Positions 1-5,156 of a stretch of 19,477 bases of DNA are shown here, piece after piece. A program made the position numbers and the translations under genes. The stretch is from JBPCPM01 sp050999155 (GTDB lineage Bacteria; Actinomycetota; Thermoleophilia; Solirubrobacterales; 70-9): assembly GCA_050999155.1 (NCBI GenBank), contig JBPCPM010000014.1:1-19477 (forward strand), in the 5' to 3' direction. The notes below the pieces were generated by a model, which was not told where the DNA came from, did not search any database, and worked only from the letters and a program-made list of their open reading frames with translations. Each line of letters opens with the position of its first letter. Position 1 is the first letter of the stretch.

Positions 1-94
1 CCTGGACGAGGTTCAGACCGTCGGGATCGAGGAGCATCAGCTCCTCCTCGATGCCGATCGTGAACGGGGTTCCGTTGAAGCTGTGTTCGAGCAC
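1..94 (-). CDS. Carboxylate-amine ligase, GCS2/YbdK family (5' end only, partial)
   Basis: A minus-strand frame starts with GTG at 94 and runs off the left edge after 31 codons. The peptide contains TIGIEEELMLLDP, the hallmark N-terminal strand and loop of the glutamate-cysteine ligase type 2 (YbdK-like) family, whose members join glutamate or another carboxylate to an amine using ATP. The glutamates of the EEEL motif belong to the ATP/metal site in this family. The start is supported by a GGGAGG ribosome binding site (104-109) 9 nt upstream, and the motif sits about 15 residues from the N terminus as usual for the family. The gene is divergent from the aldolase. Substrate cannot be judged: in actinobacteria such genes include glutamate-cysteine ligase (EgtA-like or GshA-like) and enzymes of unknown specificity. 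Confidence 0.78.
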   Translation of the reverse strand, partial: MLEHSFNGTPFTIGIEEELMLLDPDGLNLVQ

Positions 95-103
95 CGAGTG
101 CGG

Positions 104-109
104 CCTCCC
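104..109 (-). promoter_or_regulatory. Ribosome binding site of the left-edge ligase gene
   Basis: Minus-strand GGGAGG lies 9 nt before the GTG at 94. It decides the start of the partial gene. Confidence 0.6.
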
Positions 110-150
110 AACCGGGCGTTGCGATGACCCCGGAGTGGCGCCTGAAGCCG

Positions 151-156
151 ATCCTA
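151..156 (-). promoter_or_regulatory. Possible -10 element for the left-edge ligase
   Basis: Minus-strand TAGGAT lies about 57 nt upstream of the GTG at 94. The same hexamer is found upstream of enolase in this window. No convincing -35 was seen, so this is a weak call. Confidence 0.3.
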
Positions 157-206
157 CCCGCGTCGGAGGCGGCTACACGCAGTCCCGACCGCCCTGGGAG
201 CCGTCC

Positions 207-212
207 TATACT
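207..212 (+). promoter_or_regulatory. -10 element of the aldolase promoter
   Basis: TATACT differs from the sigma-70 type consensus at one base and lies 33 nt upstream of the GTG start at 246. That leaves a leader of about 26 nt which includes the ribosome binding site. The -35 region is not recognisable. Confidence 0.55.
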
Positions 213-234
213 GACCTTCCGTTCGCATCGACGC

Positions 235-240
235 AAGGAG
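235..240 (+). promoter_or_regulatory. Ribosome binding site of the aldolase gene
   Basis: AAGGAG lies 5 nt before GTG 246. It selects this start over the in-frame ATG at 51, which lies inside the divergent ligase gene. Confidence 0.75.
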
Positions 241-245
241 TTTTC

Positions 246-1166
246 GTGGAGGTCAAGAGCATCACCGAACAGAAGTCGCTTCTGGAGACGCTGCCGCCCG
301 GCAAGCGCGCCCGCCTCCACCGCCTCCTGTTCGAGTTCGGGCCCGGCAACGGGACGCTGATGCTGCTGCCGATCGATCAGGGCATCGAGCACGGCCCCCG
401 CGACTTCTTCCCCAACCCCGCCTCGAAGGACCCCGAGTACCAGTTCACGCTGGCCAAGGAGGCCGGGTACTCGGCCATCGCCTGCCAGATCGGCATGGCG
501 ACCAAGTACTACCCCGCCTACGCCGGCCAGGTACCGCTGCTGCTCAAGGTCAACGGCAAGACCGATATCCCCGGCTCCGACGACGCCTTCTCGCCGGTCA
601 ACGCCAGCGTCGAGGACGCCGTGCGGCTGGGCGCCGACGCGGTCGGCTACACGCTGTACGTCGGCTCGCCACGCCAGGACGACGACCTGCGCCAGCTCAA
701 GGCCGTCCGCGAGGACTGCGACCGCTACGGGATGCCGCTCGTCGTGTGGGCCTACCCGCGCGGCTCGGCCATCGACGCCAAGGGCGGACGCGACTCGTTC
801 TACGCCATCGACTACGCGGCCCGGCTGGCCATGGAGATGGGCGCCGACGTCGTCAAGCTCAACCTGCCCAAGCTCGATCCCCAGAAGGACAAGGGCGCTC
901 CGGCCCCCTACGACGAGGGCGGCTTCGGCCTCGACGAAGCCGTGAGCCACTGCGTGCACTCGGCCGGCCGGTCACTGGTCGTGCTGTCGGGCGGCTCCAA
1001 GGCATCGGACGAACAGGTTCTCGACCAGACGCGCGCGATCATGGGCGCCGGCGGATCCGGCGTGATCTACGGTCGCAACGTCTGGCAGCGCGAGTGGGAC
1101 GACGCGCTGGAGATCATCGGGCAGATCAAGGAGATCATGCTCGAAAACGTTCGCCGCACCCCGTAG
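246..1166 (+). CDS. fbaB: Fructose-bisphosphate aldolase class I, archaeal/DhnA type
   Basis: The 306-residue product matches the DeoC/FbaB (DhnA) family of class I aldolases, which cleave fructose-1,6-bisphosphate to dihydroxyacetone phosphate and glyceraldehyde-3-phosphate through a Schiff base. Visible landmarks are PIDQGIEHG (residues 42-50), the VGYTLYVGS segment (133-141), VVWAYPRG (166-173), and a lysine in DVVKLNLPK (K204) at the position expected for the Schiff-base residue. Phosphate-binding loops are LSGGSK (247-252) and GAGGSGVIYGRNVWQ (267-281). The GTG start is fixed by the AAGGAG site 5 nt upstream; an in-frame ATG further upstream would give a 65-residue extension unlike the family. 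It is single-domain and slightly shorter than E. coli FbaB. Enolase in the same window is another glycolytic gene but is not co-transcribed. A related 2-amino-3,7-dideoxy-heptulosonate synthase activity is possible in this superfamily but less likely here. Confidence 0.88.
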   Translation: MEVKSITEQKSLLETLPPGKRARLHRLLFEFGPGNGTLMLLPIDQGIEHGPRDFFPNPASKDPEYQFTLAKEAGYSAIACQIGMATKYYPAYAGQVPLLLKVNGKTDIPGSDDAFSPVNASVEDAVRLGADAVGYTLYVGSPRQDDDLRQLKAVREDCDRYGMPLVVWAYPRGSAIDAKGGRDSFYAIDYAARLAMEMGADVVKLNLPKLDPQKDKGAPAPYDEGGFGLDEAVSHCVHSAGRSLVVLSGGSKASDEQVLDQTRAIMGAGGSGVIYGRNVWQREWDDALEIIGQIKEIMLENVRRTP

Positions 1167-1171
1167 CCGAG

Positions 1172-1726
1172 GTGGCGCGCCGGCTCGGGCGGCGGCGGTC
1201 GCTGCGATCGCTGCCCATGCTGGTGGCCCTCGTCGTTCTCGCCGTCGTGCTGCTCACCGATCAGCAAGGCGCCGACGACGGCTTCATCGCCGATCCGGCC
1301 GTGCGCGCGATCGGCCCGGAGGCGACCGCGCAGGTCGAGCGGGTCGTCGACGGCGATACGATCGTCGTGCGCCTCGACGGCCGGCGCGAGCGTGTGCGCT
1401 ACATCGGGGTCGACACGCCGGAGACCAAGGCTCCGGGAACTCCGGTGCAGTGCTTCGGCCCGCAGGCCAGCAAGGCGAACGCCGACCTCGTCGAGGGCCG
1501 CGAGGTACGGCTGACCTTCGACGCCGAGCGACGCGACCGCTACGAGCGGCTGCTCGCCTACGTCGATGTGGGCGACCGCTTCGTCAACGGCGAGCTCGTC
1601 CGCGGCGGATACGCCCGGACCCTGACCATCCGCCCCAACGATGCGCGCGCCCCCGAGCTGGCCCGCCTGGAGCGCCGGGCTCGCGGGGACCGACGGGGCC
1701 TGTGGGCGGCGTGTCCCACGAAATGA
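1172..1726 (+). CDS. Thermonuclease (SNase) family protein, membrane-anchored or secreted
   Basis: The 184-residue protein has an arginine-rich N terminus (residues 1-12) followed by a hydrophobic stretch (about 16-28), so it is a signal peptide or signal anchor without a lipobox cysteine. The staphylococcal-nuclease domain follows at about 53-182: VVDGDTIVV (58-66) carries the calcium-binding aspartates, VRYIGVDTPE (75-84) supplies the arginine (R76), aspartate (D81) and glutamate (E84) of the active site, and DRYERLLAYV (122-131) supplies the second catalytic arginine (R126). All key residues are present, so an active extracytoplasmic nuclease is expected. The GTG start lies only 5 nt after the aldolase stop and has no good ribosome binding site apart from an overlapping GAGG, suggesting translational coupling. 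An ATG at 1217 would remove the basic n-region and is less likely. Confidence 0.85.
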   Translation: MARRLGRRRSLRSLPMLVALVVLAVVLLTDQQGADDGFIADPAVRAIGPEATAQVERVVDGDTIVVRLDGRRERVRYIGVDTPETKAPGTPVQCFGPQASKANADLVEGREVRLTFDAERRDRYERLLAYVDVGDRFVNGELVRGGYARTLTIRPNDARAPELARLERRARGDRRGLWAACPTK

Positions 1727-1747
1727 GCGAACGGACCGCCGCGCGGG

Positions 1748-1753
1748 TATCCT
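1748..1753 (+). promoter_or_regulatory. Possible -10 element upstream of the small membrane protein
   Basis: TATCCT lies 32 nt before the ATG at 1786, with GGAAAGG between them but poorly spaced. Weak evidence; read-through from the upstream genes is equally possible. Confidence 0.25.
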
Positions 1754-1785
1754 CGGGAGGGTCGGAAAGGTCCAATCGCCGAGCC

Positions 1786-2040
1786 ATGAGTACGCCAACG
1801 ATGAAAATGCGCCAGACGCAAGCGGAGTTCGAGCGTGCGTTCGAGTCGCAGGTCGAACTCGAGGCCGAGCGCCGGGCGCGGCTACGTCACGAGGCCTCCC
1901 AGCGCTCGCGTGTGCGGCGTCACGAGCGGGTGCGCCAGACGCAGAAGGTCCGCTTCTCGGTGCTGGTGGCGAGCCTCGCCGCGACCGTCGTGGTCACGAC
2001 CTGGCTGATGTTCACCGTCCTCGGCCTGATCCTCGGCTAG
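1786..2040 (+). CDS. Small basic coiled-coil protein with C-terminal membrane anchor, function unknown
   Basis: The 84-residue product is not recognised as a named family. Residues 9-56 are almost entirely charged and polar (many E, R, Q, H; RRARLRHEASQ and RVRRHERVRQTQ), consistent with one long amphipathic helix. Residues 57-82 form a single hydrophobic segment ending two residues before the C terminus, the layout of a tail-anchored inner-membrane protein with its helix in the cytoplasm. Codon use and GC are like its neighbours. Internal ATGs at 1801 and 1807 are also possible starts; none has a well-placed ribosome binding site. It is convergent with csrA. Confidence 0.6.
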   Translation: MSTPTMKMRQTQAEFERAFESQVELEAERRARLRHEASQRSRVRRHERVRQTQKVRFSVLVASLAATVVVTTWLMFTVLGLILG

Positions 2041-2074
2041 CGCCGCAGGCCGTATCCAGACTCGGGGTCAGGGG

Positions 2075-2094
2075 CGTTGCGCGGCGGCGCAACG
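2075..2094. terminator. Hairpin between convergent genes, possible bidirectional terminator
   Basis: Perfect inverted repeat CGTTGCGC / GCGCAACG with a 4-nt loop lies between the stop of the small membrane protein (2040) and the stop of csrA (2103). The stem is strong and symmetrically placed. There is no T tract on either strand, so termination is inferred from position and structure only. Confidence 0.5.
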
Positions 2095-2102
2095 ACCGGG
2101 CG

Positions 2103-2336
2103 TTACTCGTCGGAGGACATCTCTCCGAGGGCGCTGTCGACGGCCTCGCGGTCCTGCTCTGCCTCCGCGGCCTTCTCGGCCTGGATCGAGAGGTAGACCT
2201 CCTTGCGGTACACCGGCACCTCCCGAGGGGCCTCGATACCGATCCTGACCTTGTCGCCCATCACGGCAAGCACCGAGATCTCGACATCGTCTCCGACCAT
2301 GATGCTCTGGTTGGACTTTCTGGTCAGTACCAGCAT
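2103..2336 (-). CDS. csrA: Carbon storage regulator CsrA
   Basis: The 77-residue product aligns by eye along the whole CsrA fold: MLVLTRK at the N terminus (L4 and R6 of the RNA-binding strand), the GDDVEISVLAVMGDKVRIGI core, and VYRKEVY containing the second key arginine (R44 equivalent). CsrA is a dimeric RNA-binding protein that recognises GGA motifs, usually near ribosome binding sites, and represses or stabilises mRNAs; in many bacteria it controls flagellin and carbon metabolism. A 15-20 residue acidic tail follows the core, which is longer than in E. coli. The start has a GGGGGA sequence about 11 nt upstream. FliW or flagellar genes, the frequent neighbours of csrA in non-proteobacteria, are absent here. 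The upstream region has a dyad and two GGA motifs that may serve regulation. Confidence 0.95.
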   Translation of the reverse strand: MLVLTRKSNQSIMVGDDVEISVLAVMGDKVRIGIEAPREVPVYRKEVYLSIQAEKAAEAEQDREAVDSALGEMSSDE

Positions 2337-2347
2337 GAAATTCGCTT

Positions 2348-2367
2348 TCCCCCGTGGGTGGACTTCC
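2348..2367 (-). promoter_or_regulatory. csrA leader with two GGA motifs, one in the ribosome binding site
   Basis: On the minus strand, GGA occurs at 2365-2367 and again at 2348-2350 inside the GGGGGAAAG that would serve as Shine-Dalgarno sequence for csrA. Centre-to-centre spacing is 17 nt. CsrA dimers are known to bridge pairs of GGA sites, so autoregulation is a reasonable inference but is not shown by the sequence. Confidence 0.4.
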
Positions 2368-2388
2368 CAAGCGTACTGTGACGCTTGG
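2367..2388. promoter_or_regulatory. Perfect dyad upstream of csrA (operator or leader hairpin)
   Basis: CCAAGCGT / ACGCTTGG, 8-bp perfect arms around a 6-nt centre, lies about 31 nt upstream of the csrA start. It could be a repressor operator or, if transcription starts just upstream, an RNA hairpin at the 5' end of the csrA message. A TAGCTA hexamer (2392-2397) lies immediately upstream on the minus strand. Confidence 0.5.
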
Positions 2389-2487
2389 CCTTAGCTACTC
2401 CAACATCCGTCGAACACCTGCCTCGACAGTCTCGCACCCTGGGCAAGGGGTCGCCAGGGACCGAAGGTGTGCCGTGGGGCCCACTGC

Positions 2488-2493
2488 TAGCAT
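2488..2493 (+). promoter_or_regulatory. -10 element for the charged helix-turn-helix-like gene
   Basis: TAGCAT lies 10 nt before ATG 2504, leaving at most a few nucleotides of leader. No ribosome binding site is present, in line with the leaderless pattern elsewhere in the window. Confidence 0.45.
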
Positions 2494-2503
2494 GCGCCGC
2501 CGC

Positions 2504-3070
2504 ATGGCTCGGAAGTCATTGAGATCGCACCTCAACCAGATCCGCACCTGGGTTCGCCAGGGGCGTACCGATGCGTGGATCGCCCATCAGCTCGAGGTCT
2601 CCGCGACCCAGCTGCGGGACTTCAAGCGTCAGCACGAGCTGACCGGTGACGGCGAGGATCCCGGCGAGGTCGACCTCCGCGACGAGATCGAAGCGGAGAT
2701 CGAGGCGGCCACCGTAGCCGAGGAAGCCCAGGCCGCCGAGGAAGCCGAGCGCCGCGCCAACGAGCCGGACCCCGAGCCCGAAGACGAGCCTGAAGACGAG
2801 GCCGACGACTCCGAGGACGCCGAGTCCGACAACGGCGACGATCCGGAGGCCAAGCCCCGGCGGCGTCGCCGCCGGCGCAGCGGAGGCCGTGAGCGCAAGC
2901 TGGAGGCCACCTTCGACCATGGTGACGACGAGGGCTATGGCCTGTGGCTCGACGCGTCGGTCCGTGACAACCCCGTGTACACCGAGCACTGGGCCGGGCA
3001 CCGCAAGCTCACCGTGAAGATCGAGGACGACCGGATCGTCCTCGAGCGCGCCGACGACCAGGCCTCCTAG
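2504..3070 (+). CDS. Highly charged protein with HTH-like N terminus, function unknown
   Basis: The 188-residue product is not recognised. Residues 6-46 look like a short helical bundle with a possible helix-turn-helix (DAWIAHQLEVSATQLRDFKR at 23-42). Residues about 53-112 are dominated by Glu, Asp and Ala and are probably disordered. A run of arginines follows (RRRRRRRR-type patch near 124), and the C-terminal 55 residues (from LEATFDHGDDEGYGLWLD) look like a compact beta-rich domain. The acidic linker beside a strongly basic patch is reminiscent of nucleic-acid or nucleoid-associated proteins, but that is inference from composition only. The ATG at 2504 is preferred because the -10 element at 2488-2493 would lie in the coding region if a more upstream start were used; an ATG at 2492 is an alternative. 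It is convergent with the next gene, 6 nt between stops. Confidence 0.7.
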   Translation: MARKSLRSHLNQIRTWVRQGRTDAWIAHQLEVSATQLRDFKRQHELTGDGEDPGEVDLRDEIEAEIEAATVAEEAQAAEEAERRANEPDPEPEDEPEDEADDSEDAESDNGDDPEAKPRRRRRRRSGGRERKLEATFDHGDDEGYGLWLDASVRDNPVYTEHWAGHRKLTVKIEDDRIVLERADDQAS

Positions 3071-3076
3071 GCCTGC

Positions 3077-3406
3077 CTAGAACCTCCGTCGGCCGCCGCC
3101 GTAGTCCGACGCCCGTCGCAGGTGGTTGGCGAACGCGGCGTCGCCGACGACCGTCCCGTCCCAGATCATCGGGTGATCGGGCGCCTCGCGGACCGCGAGC
3201 TCCAGGCACCAATCCGTTCCCTGCTCGTAGACCCCGGCCAGCTCGCTCGCGGTGAACGTCGGGCCCAGCCGGCGGCGCAGCTGGTCCTCGGCGGCCGACA
3301 TCACCCGGTCGGCAACCTCGGCCGGGAACTCGGACCCGCGCATCTGCTCGAGCCGCCGTGCCCCCTCCTCCCACTGGAACAGCGCGTTGTCGAGGTCGCC
3401 ACCCAT
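3077..3406 (-). CDS. Small uncharacterised protein coupled to the GT2 gene
   Basis: The 109-residue product matches no family I recognise. It begins MGGDLDNALFQWEEG and appears mainly helical, with a short tryptophan-containing segment (YEQGTDWCLELA) and a glycine/arginine-rich C terminus (GGGRRRF). There is no signal peptide or membrane segment. Its ATG overlaps the stop codon of the upstream GT2 gene in a TGATG arrangement, so it is probably translated by termination-reinitiation and co-regulated with that gene; a GTG one codon upstream is also possible. No role can be assigned beyond this linkage. Confidence 0.7.
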   Translation of the reverse strand: MGGDLDNALFQWEEGARRLEQMRGSEFPAEVADRVMSAAEDQLRRRLGPTFTASELAGVYEQGTDWCLELAVREAPDHPMIWDGTVVGDAAFANHLRRASDYGGGRRRF

Positions 3407-4332
3407 CACGCGGCGCCCCCCGACGCGCCTGGGGCCCGGGTGCCCGCTTCGGTACGCCGGGCCCCCCGCAGGGCGCGGAGCTGCGCGCGTTCGCGGCCTC
3501 CGGTGCGCCGGCGCAGCGAGTGGCCGGCGGCGCGGGTTGCGAAGGTCAGGCCCTGGGCAAGGTCGTCGCGGACCAACGCCTCCGGTCCCAGGCGCCGGGC
3601 GACCACCTCGCGCCGGCGGCGGGCCTTGACGTCGAGGGGCTCGGCGGCATAGTGGCGGGCCGTGGAGCGCCCACCGAGGTGGCGCACCGCCACGTCGGGG
3701 CAGTGCTCGGTGCCGATCCCCTGCGCCCGGGCCCGCAGGGCCAGGTCGAGGTCCTCGTAGAACAGGAAGTCACCGGCGTCGAAGGGACCGAGTCCGCGCA
3801 GCAGGTCGGTGTGGGCCACCAGGCACGCGGCGATGGCCCAGCCGACGGGGCGGCGCTCGTCGGCCCGCCACGGCTCGGCGCGCAGGCGCAGCGGCCGGGG
3901 CAGCAGGACGCTGGGAAGCAGGGCGGGGACGAGGGCATCGAGGCGGCCCGGGACCGGGTGGCTGGACCGCTGGGGCCGCCCGTCGGGCTCGAGCAGACGC
4001 GGAGCCAGCAGCACCCGGCGCTCACACGCCTCGGTGGCCAGCCGGAGCAGCCCGTCGTCGAGCAGCTCGATGTCGGGGTTGACCAGGGCGGTGACCGGCG
4101 CCGAGGCGACCTCGACCCCGGCGTTGCAGGCGGCGCCGAAGCCGGGGTTGCCGTCGAGCTCGATCACGCGGGCTCCCGCGGTGGCCGCGAAGCGGGGACC
4201 GTCGTCGCTGGAACCCGAATCGACGACCACGATCTCGCAGCGGTCCCCGAGGTGGGCCTCGGCGGACGCGAGCAGCGCGGGCAGCTCGGGAGCGGACTGG
4301 TGGGTGGCGACGACGAGGGTCAGCTCGGGCAC
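3406..4332 (-). CDS. Glycosyltransferase family 2 (rhamnosyltransferase-like)
   Basis: The 308-residue product has the GT-A fold landmarks of family 2: an N-terminal beta strand LTLVVATH, VVVDSGSSD (35-43) for nucleotide-sugar binding, the NPGFGAACNAG loop (62-72), NPD (85-87) standing in for the metal-binding DxD, and FLFYEDLDLALR (189-200) with the ED catalytic-base region. The NPGFG and YEDLDL signatures are typical of rhamnosyltransferases of the WbbL/RfbF type, which build cell-wall or O-antigen-like glycans on the cytoplasmic face of the membrane. The C-terminal 60 residues are basic. The GTG start at 4332 is chosen because it begins the conserved first strand and lies exactly 7 nt after a TACCCT -10 element; there is no ribosome binding site. 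It is divergent from mutY and overlaps the downstream small gene by one base. Confidence 0.85.
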   Translation of the reverse strand: MPELTLVVATHQSAPELPALLASAEAHLGDRCEIVVVDSGSSDDGPRFAATAGARVIELDGNPGFGAACNAGVEVASAPVTALVNPDIELLDDGLLRLATEACERRVLLAPRLLEPDGRPQRSSHPVPGRLDALVPALLPSVLLPRPLRLRAEPWRADERRPVGWAIAACLVAHTDLLRGLGPFDAGDFLFYEDLDLALRARAQGIGTEHCPDVAVRHLGGRSTARHYAAEPLDVKARRRREVVARRLGPEALVRDDLAQGLTFATRAAGHSLRRRTGGRERAQLRALRGARRTEAGTRAPGASGGAA

Positions 4333-4339
4333 GGGCCAG

Positions 4340-4345
4340 AGGGTA
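4340..4345 (-). promoter_or_regulatory. -10 element of the GT2 gene (leaderless geometry)
   Basis: Minus-strand TACCCT ends 7 nt before GTG 4332. With the usual 6-8 nt from -10 to transcription start, the mRNA would begin at or next to the start codon. Confidence 0.5.
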
Positions 4346-4356
4346 CGGACCTGCAC

Positions 4357-4362
4357 TAGCGT
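4357..4362 (+). promoter_or_regulatory. -10 element of mutY (leaderless geometry)
   Basis: TAGCGT ends 7 nt before GTG 4370. It overlaps the alternative GTG at 4361, which argues for 4370 as the true start. Confidence 0.5.
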
Positions 4363-4369
4363 GCCGGGC

Positions 4370-5083
4370 GTGGAGGCCCTGCTCGCCGACTGGCACCGCG
4401 ACCACGCCCGCGACCTGCCCTGGCGCCACACCGACGACCCCTACGCGGTGCTGGTCTCCGAGGTGATGCTCCAGCAGACCCAGGTGGCCCGGGTGATCGA
4501 CCGCTGGACGGCGTGGATGGCGCGCTGGCCCGCGGCGGAAGCCCTGGCCGCGGCGCCGCGGGGCGAGGTGATCGCCGCCTGGTCGGGGCTGGGCTACAAC
4601 CGCCGGGCGGTCGGCCTGCACCGCGCGGCCCAGCAGATCGCCGCCGACGGCTGGCCCGACGATCTCACCGTCCTGCCCGGCGTCGGCCGCTACACCGCCG
4701 ACGCGGTCGCCCGCTTCGCCCACGGGGCCGCCGTGCTGCCGATCGACGTCAACGTGCGCCGGGTCTGCGAACGCACGGGCGCGACGTTCAGTCCCGACAG
4801 CGCCGCCGCGCTCATGGACCTCGGCGCGACGATATGCATCGCGCGGGTCCCACGCTGCGGACGGTGCCCACTGGCCGAGCCCTGCCCTTCCCGCGGGCAA
4901 CGGTTCCAGCCCCTGCGCCGCCAGAGCCGGTTCGAGGGCTCCTTTCGCCAGCAGCGCGCCGAGGCGCTGCGCGCGATCACGGCAGCCCCGCGGCCGCTGG
5001 GCACGCTCGACGCCCGAGTAGTGGAGGCGCTGGCCGCCGACGGCCTGGCCGAGGTGGACGGCAGCGTTGTCCGGCTGCCCTGA
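4370..5083 (+). CDS. mutY: A/G-specific adenine glycosylase MutY, compact form
   Basis: The 237-residue product is the catalytic half of MutY, which removes adenine mispaired with 8-oxoguanine. Glu31 in SEVMLQQTQV matches the catalytic glutamate, LPGVGRYTADAVA (102-114) is the helix-hairpin-helix, and Asp126 in PIDVNVRRV is the catalytic aspartate. Four cysteines at 156, 163, 166 and 172 give the C-x6-C-x2-C-x5-C [4Fe-4S] cluster. Two departures are visible: the segment between Asp126 and the first cysteine is about 30 residues against about 50 in E. coli, and only about 65 residues follow the cluster, so the NUDIX-like C-terminal domain that recognises 8-oxoguanine is missing or reduced to a small remnant. 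The frame is intact and codon use normal, so this looks like a genuine compact variant. A related adenine or thymine glycosylase role cannot be excluded. Confidence 0.87.
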   Translation: MEALLADWHRDHARDLPWRHTDDPYAVLVSEVMLQQTQVARVIDRWTAWMARWPAAEALAAAPRGEVIAAWSGLGYNRRAVGLHRAAQQIAADGWPDDLTVLPGVGRYTADAVARFAHGAAVLPIDVNVRRVCERTGATFSPDSAAALMDLGATICIARVPRCGRCPLAEPCPSRGQRFQPLRRQSRFEGSFRQQRAEALRAITAAPRPLGTLDARVVEALAADGLAEVDGSVVRLP

Positions 5084-5091
5084 GGCAACCA

Positions 5092-5145
5092 GGGCCGAAC
5101 CCAACGAAACACCCCCCATAGCAAGGGCTTCGCGCGGTTCGGCCC
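5092..5145. terminator. Long-arm hairpin between convergent mutY and GT4 gene
   Basis: Inverted repeat with 10-bp perfect arms (GGGCCGAACC at 5092-5101, GGTTCGGCCC at 5136-5145) and a 34-nt loop sits between the two converging stop codons (5083 and 5157). A bidirectional terminator is the simplest reading; there is no T tract. Confidence 0.4.
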
Positions 5146-5156
5146 CGAGAACCCGG

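Noticed and set aside
51..245. A 65-residue N-terminal extension of the aldolase from ATG 51
   Set aside because: It overlaps the divergent ligase gene and both promoters, has no family similarity, and the AAGGAG site at 235-240 selects GTG 246.
2734..2890. Glu/Asp and Arg runs in the 2504 gene as evidence for a noncoding or frame-shadow region
   Set aside because: The frame is continuous, has a -10 element and plausible start, and both ends have normal globular composition, so a disordered linker in a real protein is more likely.
3060..3074. AGGCCT repeat pair between convergent genes as a terminator
   Set aside because: Arms are 6 bp of self-palindromic sequence with a 3-nt centre and overlap a stop codon; too weak to call.
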